A stretch of DNA of 64,000 nt, taken from contig CALFVF010000011.1 in assembly GCA_937928735.1 (NCBI GenBank), positions 83,611 to 147,610 on the forward strand, read 5' to 3'. The notes under the pieces were generated by a model. That model had not been told where the DNA came from and made no database searches. It saw only the letters and a program-made list of their open reading frames with translations. A program made the translations under genes and the position numbers. Below are positions 44,192 through 54,514 of this stretch, piece by piece. The first letter of the stretch is position 1. Each line of letters begins with the position of its first letter. This DNA is from an uncultured Verrucomicrobiales bacterium. GTDB taxonomy: Bacteria > Verrucomicrobiota > Verrucomicrobiia > Verrucomicrobiales > Akkermansiaceae.

Positions 44192-45589
44192 ATGAGTAAG
44201 ATAAAAATCAACCGTATTTGCTGTATAGGTGCAGGCTATGTGGGCGGGCCAACGATGGCGATGATTGCTGAAAAGTGTCCGCATATTCGTGTGGATGTTG
44301 TCGATATTAATGAAGCTCGAATCGCAGCTTGGAATTCTTCGACACTGCCTGTCTATGAGCCGGGTCTTGGTGAGATCGTTGAGCGGAATCGTGGAAAGAA
44401 TCTTTTCTTTAGTACAGGGGTGGAAGACGCGATTCGTGATGCGGATATTATCTTTGTCTCCGTAGGCACACCAACAAAGTCTTACGGACTAGGAGCAGGA
44501 AGAGCAGCTGATTTATGCTATATAGAATCCTCTGCACGGATGATAGCCGAGCACGCTAAGGGGCCTAAAATCATTGTCGAAAAAAGCACAATTCCCGTGC
44601 GTACTGCACAGGCAATAGCGACTATTCTAGACGCAAATTCGATAGATGGTCAGTTCCAGGTCTTATCGAATCCAGAGTTTCTTGCAGAGGGAACAGCCAT
44701 GGAAGACTTGGCAAAACCAGATCGGATACTTATAGGCGGAGAGCAGACAGAAGAGGGACTCGCTGCCATAGAAGCCTTAGTGAGCGTTTACGCTCACTGG
44801 GTGGAGAAAACGAATATCATTACGACAAATCTCTGGTCTTCTGAATTGTCGAAACTAGTGGCAAACGCCTTTCTGGCGCAGAGGATTTCTTCGATTAATT
44901 CCATTTCTGCTCTCTGTGAAGAAACAGGGGCGGATGTGGATGAGGTTGCACGCGCCATTGGCATGGACAGTCGCATAGGGCCGAAGTTCTTGAAGGCCTC
45001 TGTTGGCTTTGGAGGCTCCTGTTTTCAGAAAGATGTGCTTAACTTAGTCTATCTGTGTGAGCAATTTGGCCTGCCTGAGGCGGCAGAGTACTGGGATCAA
45101 GTCCTTCAGGTGAATGATTGGCAAAAGAAGCGTTTCTCCACAAAGATTGTTCAGTCTCTCTTTAACACTGCAATGAATAAGCGAGTTGCAGTGCTCGGTT
45201 ATGCCTTTAAGAAAGACACCAATGACACCAGAGAAACAGCTTCAGGCTATGTTTGCCGAGATCTTCTGATAGAAGGAGCCCAAGTGGCTGTGTACGATCC
45301 GCAGGTTTCGCTGCAAGGCATGAAAGAACATCTCATCTACTTAGGTGTTTCCGAAGACATTCTCGAGAAACAATTAGTCTCTTGTGACTCCGCTCTGGAG
45401 GCTGCGAAGGGTGCCCACGCGATTGCGGTCCTCACGGAATGGGATGAATTTAAGACTCTCGATTATGCAGCGGTATATGACTCTATGTTAAAGCCTGCAC
45501 AGTTCTTTGATGGAAGAAATGTGTGCCCACACAAAGACCTGAAAGAACTTGGCTTTGATCTCTACGCGATCGGCAAAAGTGATTCTTAA
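44192..45589 (+). CDS. ugd: UDP-glucose 6-dehydrogenase
   Basis: Starting at ATG 44192 it has 465-466 residues. NAD-binding [51 protein letters not shown], catalytic Cys in [19 protein letters not shown]. The lengthened form and these exact motifs resemble the animal-type UGDH rather than the shorter E. coli form. It makes UDP-glucuronate, used by the next gene product. 9-base gap to uxs. Confidence 0.95.
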   Translation: MSKIKINRICCIGAGYVGGPTMAMIAEKCPHIRVDVVDINEARIAAWNSSTLPVYEPGLGEIVERNRGKNLFFSTGVEDAIRDADIIFVSVGTPTKSYGLGAGRAADLCYIESSARMIAEHAKGPKIIVEKSTIPVRTAQAIATILDANSIDGQFQVLSNPEFLAEGTAMEDLAKPDRILIGGEQTEEGLAAIEALVSVYAHWVEKTNIITTNLWSSELSKLVANAFLAQRISSINSISALCEETGADVDEVARAIGMDSRIGPKFLKASVGFGGSCFQKDVLNLVYLCEQFGLPEAAEYWDQVLQVNDWQKKRFSTKIVQSLFNTAMNKRVAVLGYAFKKDTNDTRETASGYVCRDLLIEGAQVAVYDPQVSLQGMKEHLIYLGVSEDILEKQLVSCDSALEAAKGAHAIAVLTEWDEFKTLDYAAVYDSMLKPAQFFDGRNVCPHKDLKELGFDLYAIGKSDS

Positions 45590-45598
45590 TACAATATC

Positions 45599-46537
45599 AT
45601 GTCAAAACGAATACTAGTAACAGGAGGAGCAGGATTCCTCGGCTCTCATCTCTGTGATAAATTAATCGCTCAGGGAGATGATGTGATTTGCTTGGATAAT
45701 TACTTCACGGGAGCGAAAGACAACGTCGCTCACTTAGTGGATCATCCTCGCTTTGAGCGCGTAAGGCATGATGTGATTGACCCCTTTAAGTTCGAAGTTG
45801 ATCAAATTTACAACCTCGCCTGCCCAGCCTCACCGCCGCATTATCAGTACAATGCGATTAAGACAGTGAAGACCTCAGTGATGGGAGCGATTAATTGCCT
45901 AGGGCTTGCCAAGAGACTAGGTGCAAGGGTCTTCCAAGCATCTACTTCAGAGGTTTATGGAGATCCCGAGGTGCATCCCCAGCCAGAGAGTTACTGGGGC
46001 AAAGTGAACCCTATTGGTATTCGCTCATGCTACGATGAGGGTAAGCGGGTGGCAGAAACGCTTTTCATGGACTATCATCGTCAAAATAACGTGGATATCC
46101 GAATTGCCCGTATCTTTAATACCTATGGCCCACGCATGAACCCTGATGACGGGCGAGTGGTGTCGAACTTTATCGTGCAAGCACTCCGAGGAGAAGACAT
46201 CACGATTTATGGAGATGGTACGCAAACGCGCTCATTCTGTTATGTTGAGGATTTGTTAGAAGGTTTTGTCCGTCTCATGAATCAAGACGAACTGACGGGG
46301 CCAATTAATATTGGAAACCCCTGTGAGTTTACAATGCTAGAACTTGCCGAATTAGTACTCAAGCAAGTAGGTGGGACCTCCAAGTTAGTCTATAAGCCAC
46401 TCCCTGGAGATGACCCTAAACAGAGACAACCAGACATCTCCCTTGCTAAAAAAGGACTAAACTGGGAGCCATCGGTTCAGTTAGAAGAAGGTTTAGAGAG
46501 AACAGTGAATTATTTCCGAGAGAAACTAGCGCTTTAG
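45599..46537 (+). CDS. uxs: UDP-glucuronate decarboxylase (UDP-xylose synthase)
   Basis: The 312-residue extended SDR enzyme has [29 protein letters not shown], the decarboxylase-type substrate motif [33 protein letters not shown] and [17 protein letters not shown] (catalytic YxxxK). It turns UDP-GlcA into UDP-xylose. It follows ugd directly, a natural pathway pair. Confidence 0.94.
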   Translation: MSKRILVTGGAGFLGSHLCDKLIAQGDDVICLDNYFTGAKDNVAHLVDHPRFERVRHDVIDPFKFEVDQIYNLACPASPPHYQYNAIKTVKTSVMGAINCLGLAKRLGARVFQASTSEVYGDPEVHPQPESYWGKVNPIGIRSCYDEGKRVAETLFMDYHRQNNVDIRIARIFNTYGPRMNPDDGRVVSNFIVQALRGEDITIYGDGTQTRSFCYVEDLLEGFVRLMNQDELTGPINIGNPCEFTMLELAELVLKQVGGTSKLVYKPLPGDDPKQRQPDISLAKKGLNWEPSVQLEEGLERTVNYFREKLAL

Positions 46538-46556
46538 GTAAGAGATCTTTCTAATT

Positions 46557-47648
46557 ATGAAGTGTTTGCTCGTCACGCATGTAGACCCAGTCATTCACGG
46601 ACAGTCGCTGATGGCAAACTTACTTGTGCGCTCCAGCGAGACATGGGAAGAAGTCGAAATTTCAACACTAAATACGGTTTATGCAGAACATCGGGATGGC
46701 CTCGGATCGTTTCAAATCAAAAAATTATTCAAGTTAGGGCGCTACACTATATCAACAGTAAGTCGTGCAAAACATGAGAAAATGGATGTCATTATCTTTA
46801 CGCCGAGTTTCTTAACAGGGTCTTTTTGTAAAGATGTTTTAATGATGCTAACCACATCATTACTAACAAAAAGCAAGATCGTGGGCTGGGTGCACATGGC
46901 TCCAGAGCGTCTTGAGGCAAACTGGAAAGGGCGCATAGTTCGCAAGTTAGGAGCTTCGACTTTGAAAAAAATAGATCACTGGGTAGGCTGTGCTCCAAAA
47001 TTAATGCAGACGTGGCCATCTTTTATGCCGTCAACTCGGATTCCAATTTCAAATGGAATAGAAGACCCCACGTCGAGAGAAGAATTAGAACAGTACCGAA
47101 TAGAGCGAAAAAAAATTCGAGTCGTTTATCTTTCCGCAATGGAAAGAGCAAAAGGTTGGGAAGAACTCTTTGAGGCTGCAGAGAGAATTTGTAGACAGAA
47201 TGAAAATGTTCATTTTGAATTTTACGGAGGAGTAGGTGTTAATTCTACGAAAGAGGAGTTACAGTCAAAGTTCGAGAGTAGTCACTATTCTCAGCAGATT
47301 TTATGGAGAGGTTCAGCTTACGCTGAGGATAAACATGAAGCTTTTCTGGGAGCAGATTTGTTTGTTCTGCCTTCTCACACGGAACAGTTTCCAATCGTAG
47401 TGCTTGAGGCTATGGCATATGCCCTCCCTGTTGTCGCAACAGATGTTGGAGCCATTTCTGATGCACTGACTAACCAACCGCTAGTGGAAGTTGGCAATGT
47501 GGATGCTCTCGAATTAGCAGTGAAACACCAAATAGACAATCTAGCTGAGGCAAGAGAGCAAGGCTGGATGAATAGAGGGCTCTATGAGGAGCGCTTTTCG
47601 GCAAAGGCTTTTGCCAGTAATTGGCAAAAGTTGTTATTAAGTTTATAG
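46557..47648 (+). CDS. Glycosyltransferase, GT4-like
   Basis: The 363-residue protein has a GT-B fold. The C-terminal half shows [30 protein letters not shown], and the donor-site [38 protein letters not shown] with the E-x7-E type motif. It would transfer a sugar from a nucleotide donor to a lipid-linked acceptor at the inner membrane. The donor is unknown. Confidence 0.85.
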   Translation: MKCLLVTHVDPVIHGQSLMANLLVRSSETWEEVEISTLNTVYAEHRDGLGSFQIKKLFKLGRYTISTVSRAKHEKMDVIIFTPSFLTGSFCKDVLMMLTTSLLTKSKIVGWVHMAPERLEANWKGRIVRKLGASTLKKIDHWVGCAPKLMQTWPSFMPSTRIPISNGIEDPTSREELEQYRIERKKIRVVYLSAMERAKGWEELFEAAERICRQNENVHFEFYGGVGVNSTKEELQSKFESSHYSQQILWRGSAYAEDKHEAFLGADLFVLPSHTEQFPIVVLEAMAYALPVVATDVGAISDALTNQPLVEVGNVDALELAVKHQIDNLAEAREQGWMNRGLYEERFSAKAFASNWQKLLLSL

Positions 47649-47667
47649 CATTAGAAATAGAAAAGTT

Positions 47668-48786
47668 ATGAAAAAAGCCTTAATCACAGGTATTACGGGA
47701 CAAGATGGATCCTATTTAGCGGAACTGTTGTTGTCGAAAGGCTATGAAGTCCATGGGATTAAACGGCGCTCATCGCTGTTTAATACACAACGTGTCGATC
47801 ATATTTACGAGGACCCCCACATTGAGAATTCACGCTTTCACCTACACTATGGCGATCTCTCGGATTCTTCGAATCTAACGAGAATTGTCAGTGAGGTGCA
47901 GCCAGATGAAATCTACAACTTAGGGGCGCAGTCACATGTAGCAGTATCGTTTGAAGCACCAGAGTACACAGCAGACGTTGACGCTCTTGGTACTTTAAGA
48001 TTGTTAGAATCGATACGATTTTTAGGACTAGAGAAGAAGACGAAATTTTATCAGGCGTCTACTTCTGAACTCTATGGAGAGGTACAAGAAATCCCTCAAA
48101 CAGAAACCACTCCATTTCATCCGCGCTCTCCCTATGCCGTAGCGAAAATGTATGCATATTGGATTACTGTAAATTACAGGGAGTCCTATGGGATGTATGC
48201 TTGTAATGGGATTTTATTTAATCACGAATCGCCACGAAGAGGAGAAACCTTTGTGACACGCAAGATCACGCGTGCTCTTGCGAACATTTCACAGGGTTTA
48301 GAAGATTGCCTGTATCTGGGAAATATGGATGCTCTGAGAGACTGGGGGCATGCGAAAGATTATGTGAGAATGCAGTGGATGATGCTGCAGCAAGAAAAGG
48401 CGGAAGACTTCGTGATAGCAACAGGGAAGCAGATTTCTGTGAGAGAATTCGTGCATCTCGCTGCTAAAGAAGCTGGAATCACTCTTAGTTTTGAGGGTGA
48501 AGGCCTTGATGAAATTGGTCGGGTGAAGACAGTGGATACGAGCCTTGCTCCAGAGGTCAAGATAGGGGATGTGATTGTCCGCGTAGATCCTCGCTATTTT
48601 CGGCCTGCGGAAGTCGAGACGCTCCTCGGTGATCCAGAGAAAGCAAAAGCCAAACTAGGTTGGGAACCTGAGATCACAGTAGTAGAGATGTGTGCTGAAA
48701 TGGTTCGCTCTGATATGGCAGAAGCGCGACAGCACGCACTTCTAAAACAGCACGGTTATTCCGTATCGGTGAGTCACGAGGCTTAA
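47668..48786 (+). CDS. gmd: GDP-mannose 4,6-dehydratase
   Basis: The 372-residue SDR has [46 protein letters not shown], catalytic [32 protein letters not shown] and [16 protein letters not shown]. It makes GDP-4-keto-6-deoxymannose, the first step to GDP-fucose. It is 11 bases upstream of fcl. Confidence 0.97.
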   Translation: MKKALITGITGQDGSYLAELLLSKGYEVHGIKRRSSLFNTQRVDHIYEDPHIENSRFHLHYGDLSDSSNLTRIVSEVQPDEIYNLGAQSHVAVSFEAPEYTADVDALGTLRLLESIRFLGLEKKTKFYQASTSELYGEVQEIPQTETTPFHPRSPYAVAKMYAYWITVNYRESYGMYACNGILFNHESPRRGETFVTRKITRALANISQGLEDCLYLGNMDALRDWGHAKDYVRMQWMMLQQEKAEDFVIATGKQISVREFVHLAAKEAGITLSFEGEGLDEIGRVKTVDTSLAPEVKIGDVIVRVDPRYFRPAEVETLLGDPEKAKAKLGWEPEITVVEMCAEMVRSDMAEARQHALLKQHGYSVSVSHEA

Positions 48787-48797
48787 CAAGAGATCAG

Positions 48798-49748
48798 ATG
48801 GATAATCAGAAGAGTATCTTAATTCTCGGAGCAGGAGGCATGGTCGGCTCTGCTTTAGTGCGAGAGGCAGAGAAGAGAGGTTACAGAGAGATTCTTGCAC
48901 CTAGGCGTGCAGAACTAGATTTATTGAATCAGCAGGAAACGCAAGATTACCTCGCAAGTAAGAAACCGAGCACTGTCCTTGTAGCAGCCGCGAGAGTAGG
49001 AGGTATCCATGCCAATGACACCTACCCAGCTGAATTTTTGTATGAAAACCTCACTATTGCCTCAAATGCGATTCACAGTGCATACACAGCAGGGGTAAAA
49101 CGTCTTTTGTTTCTTGGAAGTTCATGCATCTATCCTAAGTACGCACCGCAACCGATGAAGGAAGATTGCCTATTAAGCTCTGCACTAGAACCCACTAATG
49201 AAGCATATGCCATAGCTAAAATAGCTGGCTTAAAGCTCTGCCAATATTATCGTAAGCAATATGGCGTCCTCTATTACTCCGCGATGCCGACAAATCTCTA
49301 TGGAGAAGGGGATAATTACCATCCAGAGAACTCGCATGTCATTCCTGCGATGCTGAGGAGATTTCATGAAGCAAAGCAGCTAGGTAGCGAATCCGTGACA
49401 GTTTGGGGCACAGGGACGCCGCGAAGAGAATTTCTCTATGTGGATGACCTTGCCGATGGTTGTTTTCATTTATTGGAACAAGCCACCCCAGAGGACTGGG
49501 TGAATTTAGGCTATGGGGAAGACGTATCCATTATGGAATTAGCACAGAAAGTAGCGCAGACCGTGGGCTATGAGGGAGATATTCGCAACGATCTATCAAA
49601 ACCAGATGGAACCCCCAAGAAACTGATGGATCCTGAGAAAATGCGTTCTTATGCTTGGACTCCTAAAGTAACGCTAGGTGAAGGACTCCAGAAGGCATAT
49701 CAATGTTTTTTAAGAGAACTAGAGGCTGATAAGCTGCGCTCTAAGTAG
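48798..49748 (+). CDS. fcl: GDP-L-fucose synthase
   Basis: The 316-residue SDR epimerase/reductase has [68 protein letters not shown] and [21 protein letters not shown]. It finishes GDP-L-fucose synthesis, so fucose is a likely unit of the polysaccharide. The start is preceded by GAGAT. Confidence 0.96.
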   Translation: MDNQKSILILGAGGMVGSALVREAEKRGYREILAPRRAELDLLNQQETQDYLASKKPSTVLVAAARVGGIHANDTYPAEFLYENLTIASNAIHSAYTAGVKRLLFLGSSCIYPKYAPQPMKEDCLLSSALEPTNEAYAIAKIAGLKLCQYYRKQYGVLYYSAMPTNLYGEGDNYHPENSHVIPAMLRRFHEAKQLGSESVTVWGTGTPRREFLYVDDLADGCFHLLEQATPEDWVNLGYGEDVSIMELAQKVAQTVGYEGDIRNDLSKPDGTPKKLMDPEKMRSYAWTPKVTLGEGLQKAYQCFLRELEADKLRSK

Positions 49749-49755
49749 ACAAGAA

Positions 49756-50520
49756 ATGCCAAAAGACATTCCAACAGTCAAAGTCTTAGACCTCCCTATA
49801 GCGGCGTTGAGCCTTAGAGAAGTGGTTTTACAAGTCACAGAATGGGCGCAAACGGCACAGAGAGCCTATGCTATAGAAGCAGCAGATGTTCATGTAGTGA
49901 CACGTTCTCGTCATGAACCGGATTTTGGCGAAGTTATGCAGCGCTTTGACTTAATTTGCCCTGATGGGATGCCCATATTCTGGAGTATGAACAGACAGCT
50001 ACCCAAAGCAGAAAGGTTAGCAGACAGAGCGTGCGGAGCAGACATCATGGCAGGAACGATAGAGGAAAGTAGCAAGAATGGAATGAGTCATTTCCTGCTA
50101 GGAGGCTCTGAGTCATTATTAGAAAAGTTAGAAGGAAAACTAGAAGAACGTTTCCCAAATTCAACAATCGCAGCATCCTATTCACCGCCATTTGGCGAGT
50201 GGCCAGAAGATGAGCTGCAGAGAATTTGCCAAAAAATTAAAGAATCAGGAGCACGTTTCATCTGGGTGGGTCTGGGCTGCCCTAAGCAAGAGCGCTGGAT
50301 TTCCAATAATAAAGAGAACCTACCTCCTGGTTGTTATTTCGGCGTAGGAGCTGCATTTGCTTTCCATGCTGGTGAGATTTCACGAGCCCCCGCTCTATTT
50401 CGTAAAACGGGAATGGAGTGGTTTTATAGACTATGTAAAGAGCCTAAAAGATTATGGAAAAGGTATTTGTACTACAACAGTCAATTTGTTCGCTACACGT
50501 TAACTAATAGAATAAAATGA
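49756..50520 (+). CDS. WecG/TagA/CpsF-family glycosyltransferase (GT26)
   Basis: The 254-residue protein has the GT26 hallmarks: ADVHVVTRSRHEP, LICPDGMPIFWSM, FLLGGSESLLEKLEGKL, GARFIWVGLGCPKQERWI and FGVGAAFAFHAGEISRAP. Members act early in assembly, adding the second sugar (often a ManNAc-type) to the lipid-linked unit. It overlaps the next gene by 4 bases. Confidence 0.92.
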   Translation: MPKDIPTVKVLDLPIAALSLREVVLQVTEWAQTAQRAYAIEAADVHVVTRSRHEPDFGEVMQRFDLICPDGMPIFWSMNRQLPKAERLADRACGADIMAGTIEESSKNGMSHFLLGGSESLLEKLEGKLEERFPNSTIAASYSPPFGEWPEDELQRICQKIKESGARFIWVGLGCPKQERWISNNKENLPPGCYFGVGAAFAFHAGEISRAPALFRKTGMEWFYRLCKEPKRLWKRYLYYNSQFVRYTLTNRIK

Positions 50521-51191
50521 AAATTGTCGCATTATTGCCAATGAAGGCAAACAGTTCAAGAGTGCCAGGCAAAAACTTCAAGAGCTTTGCAGGTAAGCCT
50601 CTGTTTGAATGGGTGTTACAGACTTTATTAGAAGTAAAGTCTATTGAGACTATTTACATTAATACAGATGCTCAGAGAGAGCTTTCTTCTGTTGGATTTG
50701 AAGAATCGAAACGAGTGAAAATCATCCCTAGACCTGAGTCAATATGTGGAGATGAAGTGAGTATGAATGCGATTATTGCGCATGATCTCTCTGTTATTGA
50801 TGCCGACTGCTTTATTATGACACACACGACAAATCCTTTACTATCTGCACAAACGATTGAACGTGCAATTGGTGATTACAAAGAAGGTGTGAATAGCGGT
50901 TATGATAGTCTAATGACTGTCAATAAGGTACAAACTCGATTTTATCGTGAAAACGGAAGTCCTGTAAACCATGATCCAAACTATCTTGTCCCTACTCAGG
51001 AGCTGGAGCCATGGTATGAGGAAAATTCGAATCTCTATATTTTCTCAAAGGAGAGCTTTCAGTCTACAAAAGCTCGTATAGGGACAAAGGTGAAGATGTT
51101 TGAGACACCAATGAAAGAATCCATAGATATTGATACGCCTAGTGAGTGGAATCTTGGAGAGATGTTAGCTTTAGCTATGAATATGGAATAA
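50517..51191 (+). CDS. Acylneuraminate cytidylyltransferase-like protein
   Basis: The 224-residue protein has ALLPMKANSSRVPGKNFKSFAG at the N-terminus (nucleotide-binding), then ETIYINTD, HTTNPLLSAQTIERAI and MKESIDIDTPSEW, as in CMP-sialic-acid synthetases. It would activate a nonulosonic acid or related acid sugar with CMP. No NeuB synthase or NeuC is seen in the window, so the acid sugar must come from elsewhere, or the substrate is different. AT-rich codon use starts here. Confidence 0.82.
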   Translation: MKIVALLPMKANSSRVPGKNFKSFAGKPLFEWVLQTLLEVKSIETIYINTDAQRELSSVGFEESKRVKIIPRPESICGDEVSMNAIIAHDLSVIDADCFIMTHTTNPLLSAQTIERAIGDYKEGVNSGYDSLMTVNKVQTRFYRENGSPVNHDPNYLVPTQELEPWYEENSNLYIFSKESFQSTKARIGTKVKMFETPMKESIDIDTPSEWNLGEMLALAMNME

Positions 51192-51200
51192 ATTCAATAG

Positions 51201-51219
51201 AGGCTTCCAGAGGTGCCCT
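51201..51219. repeat. Solitary terminal repeat of the MITE-like element
   Basis: AGGCTTCCAGAGGTGCCCT matches the right end of the element at 31310-31470 at 17 of 19 positions, without a partner end nearby. It sits 9 bases after a gene end and at the step to AT-rich DNA. Confidence 0.6.
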
Positions 51220-51245
51220 AGAGCATTAGCAATAAAGTATTAAGT

Positions 51246-51274
51246 TTGTCCATAGTTATGTATATATTTATAGT
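51246..51274 (+). promoter_or_regulatory. Candidate promoter of the distal polysaccharide operon
   Basis: TTGTCC at 51246-51251 and TATAGT at 51269-51274 are 17 bases apart in a 100-base AT-rich spacer before the dehydrogenase start at 51318. This is the best-matching promoter within the locus. Confidence 0.5.
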
Positions 51275-51317
51275 TAATTATAAACCTTCTAAAATAGATA
51301 GGACCGATTAAGAACAA

Positions 51318-52241
51318 ATGAAGAAAATTCTATGTACATGCCCTCCAATGATTCAATTGATAGAGCGTTATAAAGATCGTTTTTTTGAGCTGGGTATGGA
51401 AGTGACTTGTCCAGTGTTTGAACAAGAGCTAACGGAAGCTGAGTTATTAAATCTTGTGCCTAATTTTGATGGATGGATCGTAGGTGATGACCCAGCAAAT
51501 GAATTGGTTTTGACTACCGGTGTTCAAGGTTCTCTGAAGGCAGCAGTGCGCTGGGGCATCGGAACTGACAATGTTGACTTTGAGGCGGCAAAAAAACTTG
51601 GACTGAATATTAGCAATACTCCAAGCTCATTTAATGAAGAAGTTTCAGATGTCGCTATAGCGTATTTAATAGGGCTAGCTCGAGAGTTATTTTTAATTGA
51701 TCGAAGTGTTAGAAAAGGAAATTGGAAAAAACCTGTAGGCCAGACATTAACTGGTAAGAATGTTGGTTTAATAGGTTTTGGTAATATCGGTAAAGCTACA
51801 GCCAGAAAATTAGAATGCTTAGGTCTCAAAATTACTGTTTATGATCCAGGTGTGGATAGCGTGCCGAGTAGCATGAACCACAGCAGTTGGCCCAATGACC
51901 TAGAGTTGCAAGATTACTTGGTGTTTACCTGTTCATTGAATGCTCATAATTATCGGATGTTGGGTGCAGATACAATGAGCCGCCTTAAAGAAGGCGTTCG
52001 AATTGTGAATGTAGGTCGAGGTGCTTTGATTGATGAAGCAGCGTTAGTTGATGGCCTCGAGGCCGGTCTTGTGCATAGCGCTGCTCTGGATGTCTTTGAC
52101 TCTGAACCTATAGCAACTTCTTCTCCTCTTATGGGATTCGAACGCTGTATTTTTGGATCTCATAATTCGTCAAACACATTGGAAGCAGTAGATCGAGTTT
52201 CTTTGAAGTGTATTGATATAATTAGCAAAGAATTGAGTTAA
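51318..52241 (+). CDS. D-isomer-specific 2-hydroxyacid dehydrogenase
   Basis: The 307-residue protein shows the NAD-binding GKNVGLIGFGNIGKATARKLECLG, VFTCSLNAHNYRML, RIVNVGRGALIDEAALV (catalytic Arg region) and AALDVFDSEP, with a final His in GSHNSSN. It oxidises or reduces a 2-hydroxyacid. Similar genes occur beside CMP-acid-sugar genes, so it may help make or modify a sugar acid. The true substrate is unknown. Confidence 0.85.
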   Translation: MKKILCTCPPMIQLIERYKDRFFELGMEVTCPVFEQELTEAELLNLVPNFDGWIVGDDPANELVLTTGVQGSLKAAVRWGIGTDNVDFEAAKKLGLNISNTPSSFNEEVSDVAIAYLIGLARELFLIDRSVRKGNWKKPVGQTLTGKNVGLIGFGNIGKATARKLECLGLKITVYDPGVDSVPSSMNHSSWPNDLELQDYLVFTCSLNAHNYRMLGADTMSRLKEGVRIVNVGRGALIDEAALVDGLEAGLVHSAALDVFDSEPIATSSPLMGFERCIFGSHNSSNTLEAVDRVSLKCIDIISKELS

Positions 52242-52247
52242 AATAGA

Positions 52248-53711
52248 ATGTTTTTAGGGCGCTCCGTAAATAAAAATCAATTAATTGAGTGGCTTTATTT
52301 AGTTTGGGAGTCACCTGTTTTTATGACATGGGCATCCTTTCTAGCACGAATGATTACTTTTCTCGGTGTTCTGCCGCTTATTCTTAATCGGTATTCGGTG
52401 GAAGAGGTCGCTTTGTGGTACTCTATCGTAGGTATAATAGTTATGGGGCGATACATAGAGTCTGGGTTTGGAGTTACTCTCCAACGTATTTATTCCTATC
52501 TAAAACCTAGTTCTAGTCATGCTCTAGGAGAAGTAATAGATAAATCGATCGCTATAGATACAGATCTAAAAAAAATGCCTATTAGAGCCGTACATGGAAT
52601 AGGCCAGCGTGTTTATGCTCTATTAGCATTATTTTATCTACTATATTTTTCACTGGTTAGTGTATTGTTTGCTGCTCCGATAGCTACAAGCCTAGGAGAA
52701 TTAAATAAATTTATTATAGCAGTGTCATTAATAGGTGTTTTCCAGGCTTTAGGCTTGTTTTCAAGAAAGTATGAAGTCTACCTTTCAGGGTCAGGTCAGT
52801 TGGCACAATGTCAGAGAGTTATGGCTTTCGTTTCAATTATAGTGATTACATTTCTCTTTGTCGCAATGTATGTAGGATTAGACTTTTATGTTTTAATGGT
52901 GATTTCACAACTTAACCCATTATTCAGAATAATAGTTTTAAGGAGGCTAATAAAATCTAGAGGAAATTCTATCTATAAAGATTCGATTTTTGGAGAAGCA
53001 GACTCTAAGATTTGGGAAGTATTATGGGAAAGTTCATGGAGAAGCGGATTAGGAGGCTTTATAGGTGGTGCTGTAGTTAATTTTATTCCTATGGCTATTG
53101 CAGCCTTCGTCGATCCAAGAGTTGGAGCTTCTTATTTGGTAGGTATTAGAGTTCTTTCCGCTATAAGTGAGTTTTCGAATGCTCCTTTTTACGCTCATCT
53201 CCCTACGATGAACAATTTACGAGCTAATGGCAAAATAGATATACTTATAAAATATGCGCAAAAAGGCGTTCAAAGATCCCTACTAGTATTTAACTGCGCT
53301 ATCTTATTTGTGACGTTAATTGGAGCTAATGTCCTTAATAAAATTAAAAATGAAGTCGACTTTCCTACCGGAGTACTCTGGTTTTTAATGACTTTGGCTT
53401 TTTTTACTCAACGCTATGGAGCTATGCATTTGCAGGTTTATACGACAACTAATAAAGTTGTTTGGCATTGGGTAAATTTAATAGATGCAATAGTAGCAGT
53501 TATTCTTATAGTTTGTTTATTCGATAGCCTAGGAATTATTGCTTTTCCATTAAGCATGATAATAGCTTCTCTAATAAGTTATCTTCCCATTTCACTTAAA
53601 CTGTCATTAAATTCATTAAATCAATCGTGGTGGGCTTTTGAGAAAAGAGGAGTTGTTTTGCCTATAGGTGTATTTTTGTTAATTTCTGGATTGGGGTGGG
53701 TTGTGGCTTAA
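52248..53711 (+). CDS. Polysaccharide flippase (Wzx/MATE-like)
   Basis: The 487-residue, strongly hydrophobic protein has about 12 predicted membrane helices and few charges within them. Together with the polymerase-like genes it would flip the lipid-linked unit across the inner membrane. There is no sharp motif, so the call rests on topology, length and position. It starts 6 bases after the dehydrogenase stop. Confidence 0.75.
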   Translation: MFLGRSVNKNQLIEWLYLVWESPVFMTWASFLARMITFLGVLPLILNRYSVEEVALWYSIVGIIVMGRYIESGFGVTLQRIYSYLKPSSSHALGEVIDKSIAIDTDLKKMPIRAVHGIGQRVYALLALFYLLYFSLVSVLFAAPIATSLGELNKFIIAVSLIGVFQALGLFSRKYEVYLSGSGQLAQCQRVMAFVSIIVITFLFVAMYVGLDFYVLMVISQLNPLFRIIVLRRLIKSRGNSIYKDSIFGEADSKIWEVLWESSWRSGLGGFIGGAVVNFIPMAIAAFVDPRVGASYLVGIRVLSAISEFSNAPFYAHLPTMNNLRANGKIDILIKYAQKGVQRSLLVFNCAILFVTLIGANVLNKIKNEVDFPTGVLWFLMTLAFFTQRYGAMHLQVYTTTNKVVWHWVNLIDAIVAVILIVCLFDSLGIIAFPLSMIIASLISYLPISLKLSLNSLNQSWWAFEKRGVVLPIGVFLLISGLGWVVA

Positions 53712-53719
53712 AATAAATT

Positions 53720-54514
53720 ATGAAAGAAAATATTTATAAATCCTTAATTATTTTTCTTTTAAGAAAATTAAAGTGGGATATATCTAAGAAAGCTAGAATT
53801 TCTAAGAGAAAGTTGAGTCAGCTTAAAGATATTCAAAAGGGCCAAAAAACTGTTATATTGTGTAATGGACCTAGTTTGAATCTCGTAGATTTTGATGCAT
53901 TAAAAGCTTCCGGTGTTTATGTTTTTGGGCTAAATAAAATCAATTTACTCTTTAGTAGGGTAGATTTTAGACCTGATTCTATTGTTTGTGTGAATCAAAA
54001 AGTCCTAGAGCAGAATGCTCAATTTTATAGTGAAACAGATATTGATTTATTCTTGCCTTATCATTCATCGTACAATCATTGTGCAAATATTCCAGTAAGG
54101 GATAATATTAGTTATCTTTTTCCATATGAAATGAGGGGTTATCCGGTATCTGATGTTACAGATCATGTATTGATTGGTGCTACAGTTACAAATGTAGCTC
54201 TGCAGATAGCTCTGCACATGGGTTTTGAAGAGATTGCCCTAGTAGGTTGCGATCATAATTTTGCAGTTAAAGGCGTGCCACATCAAAGTGTTAAGTCAGA
54301 TGAAAAAGATAGCTGCCATTTTGATGAAAATTATTTTGCTGGAGGAGTTAGTTGGGACTTACCTGATCTGACACAAAGTGAACTTACTTATGAGAGAATT
54401 GGATATTTGGCTAATAGCCTAGATCGGAAAATATATAATTGTACTGAGGGTGGAAATTTAGAGGTTTTTGAGAGGCTGAGCTTTGAAACATTTATCGCTA
54501 ATGGAAAAATTTAG
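53720..54514 (+). CDS. DUF115/MptE-like glycan-modifying protein
   Basis: The 264-residue protein has a basic N-terminus and the motif KTVILCNGPSLNLVDFDAL near residue 45, matching the 6-hydroxymethylpterin pyrophosphokinase MptE-like domain (DUF115). In polysaccharide loci such proteins are thought to be sialyltransferase-like glycosyl or phospho transferases. GATVTNVALQIALHMGFEEIALVGCDHNF also fits. It overlaps the following gene's start. Function is inferred only. Confidence 0.65.
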   Translation: MKENIYKSLIIFLLRKLKWDISKKARISKRKLSQLKDIQKGQKTVILCNGPSLNLVDFDALKASGVYVFGLNKINLLFSRVDFRPDSIVCVNQKVLEQNAQFYSETDIDLFLPYHSSYNHCANIPVRDNISYLFPYEMRGYPVSDVTDHVLIGATVTNVALQIALHMGFEEIALVGCDHNFAVKGVPHQSVKSDEKDSCHFDENYFAGGVSWDLPDLTQSELTYERIGYLANSLDRKIYNCTEGGNLEVFERLSFETFIANGKI

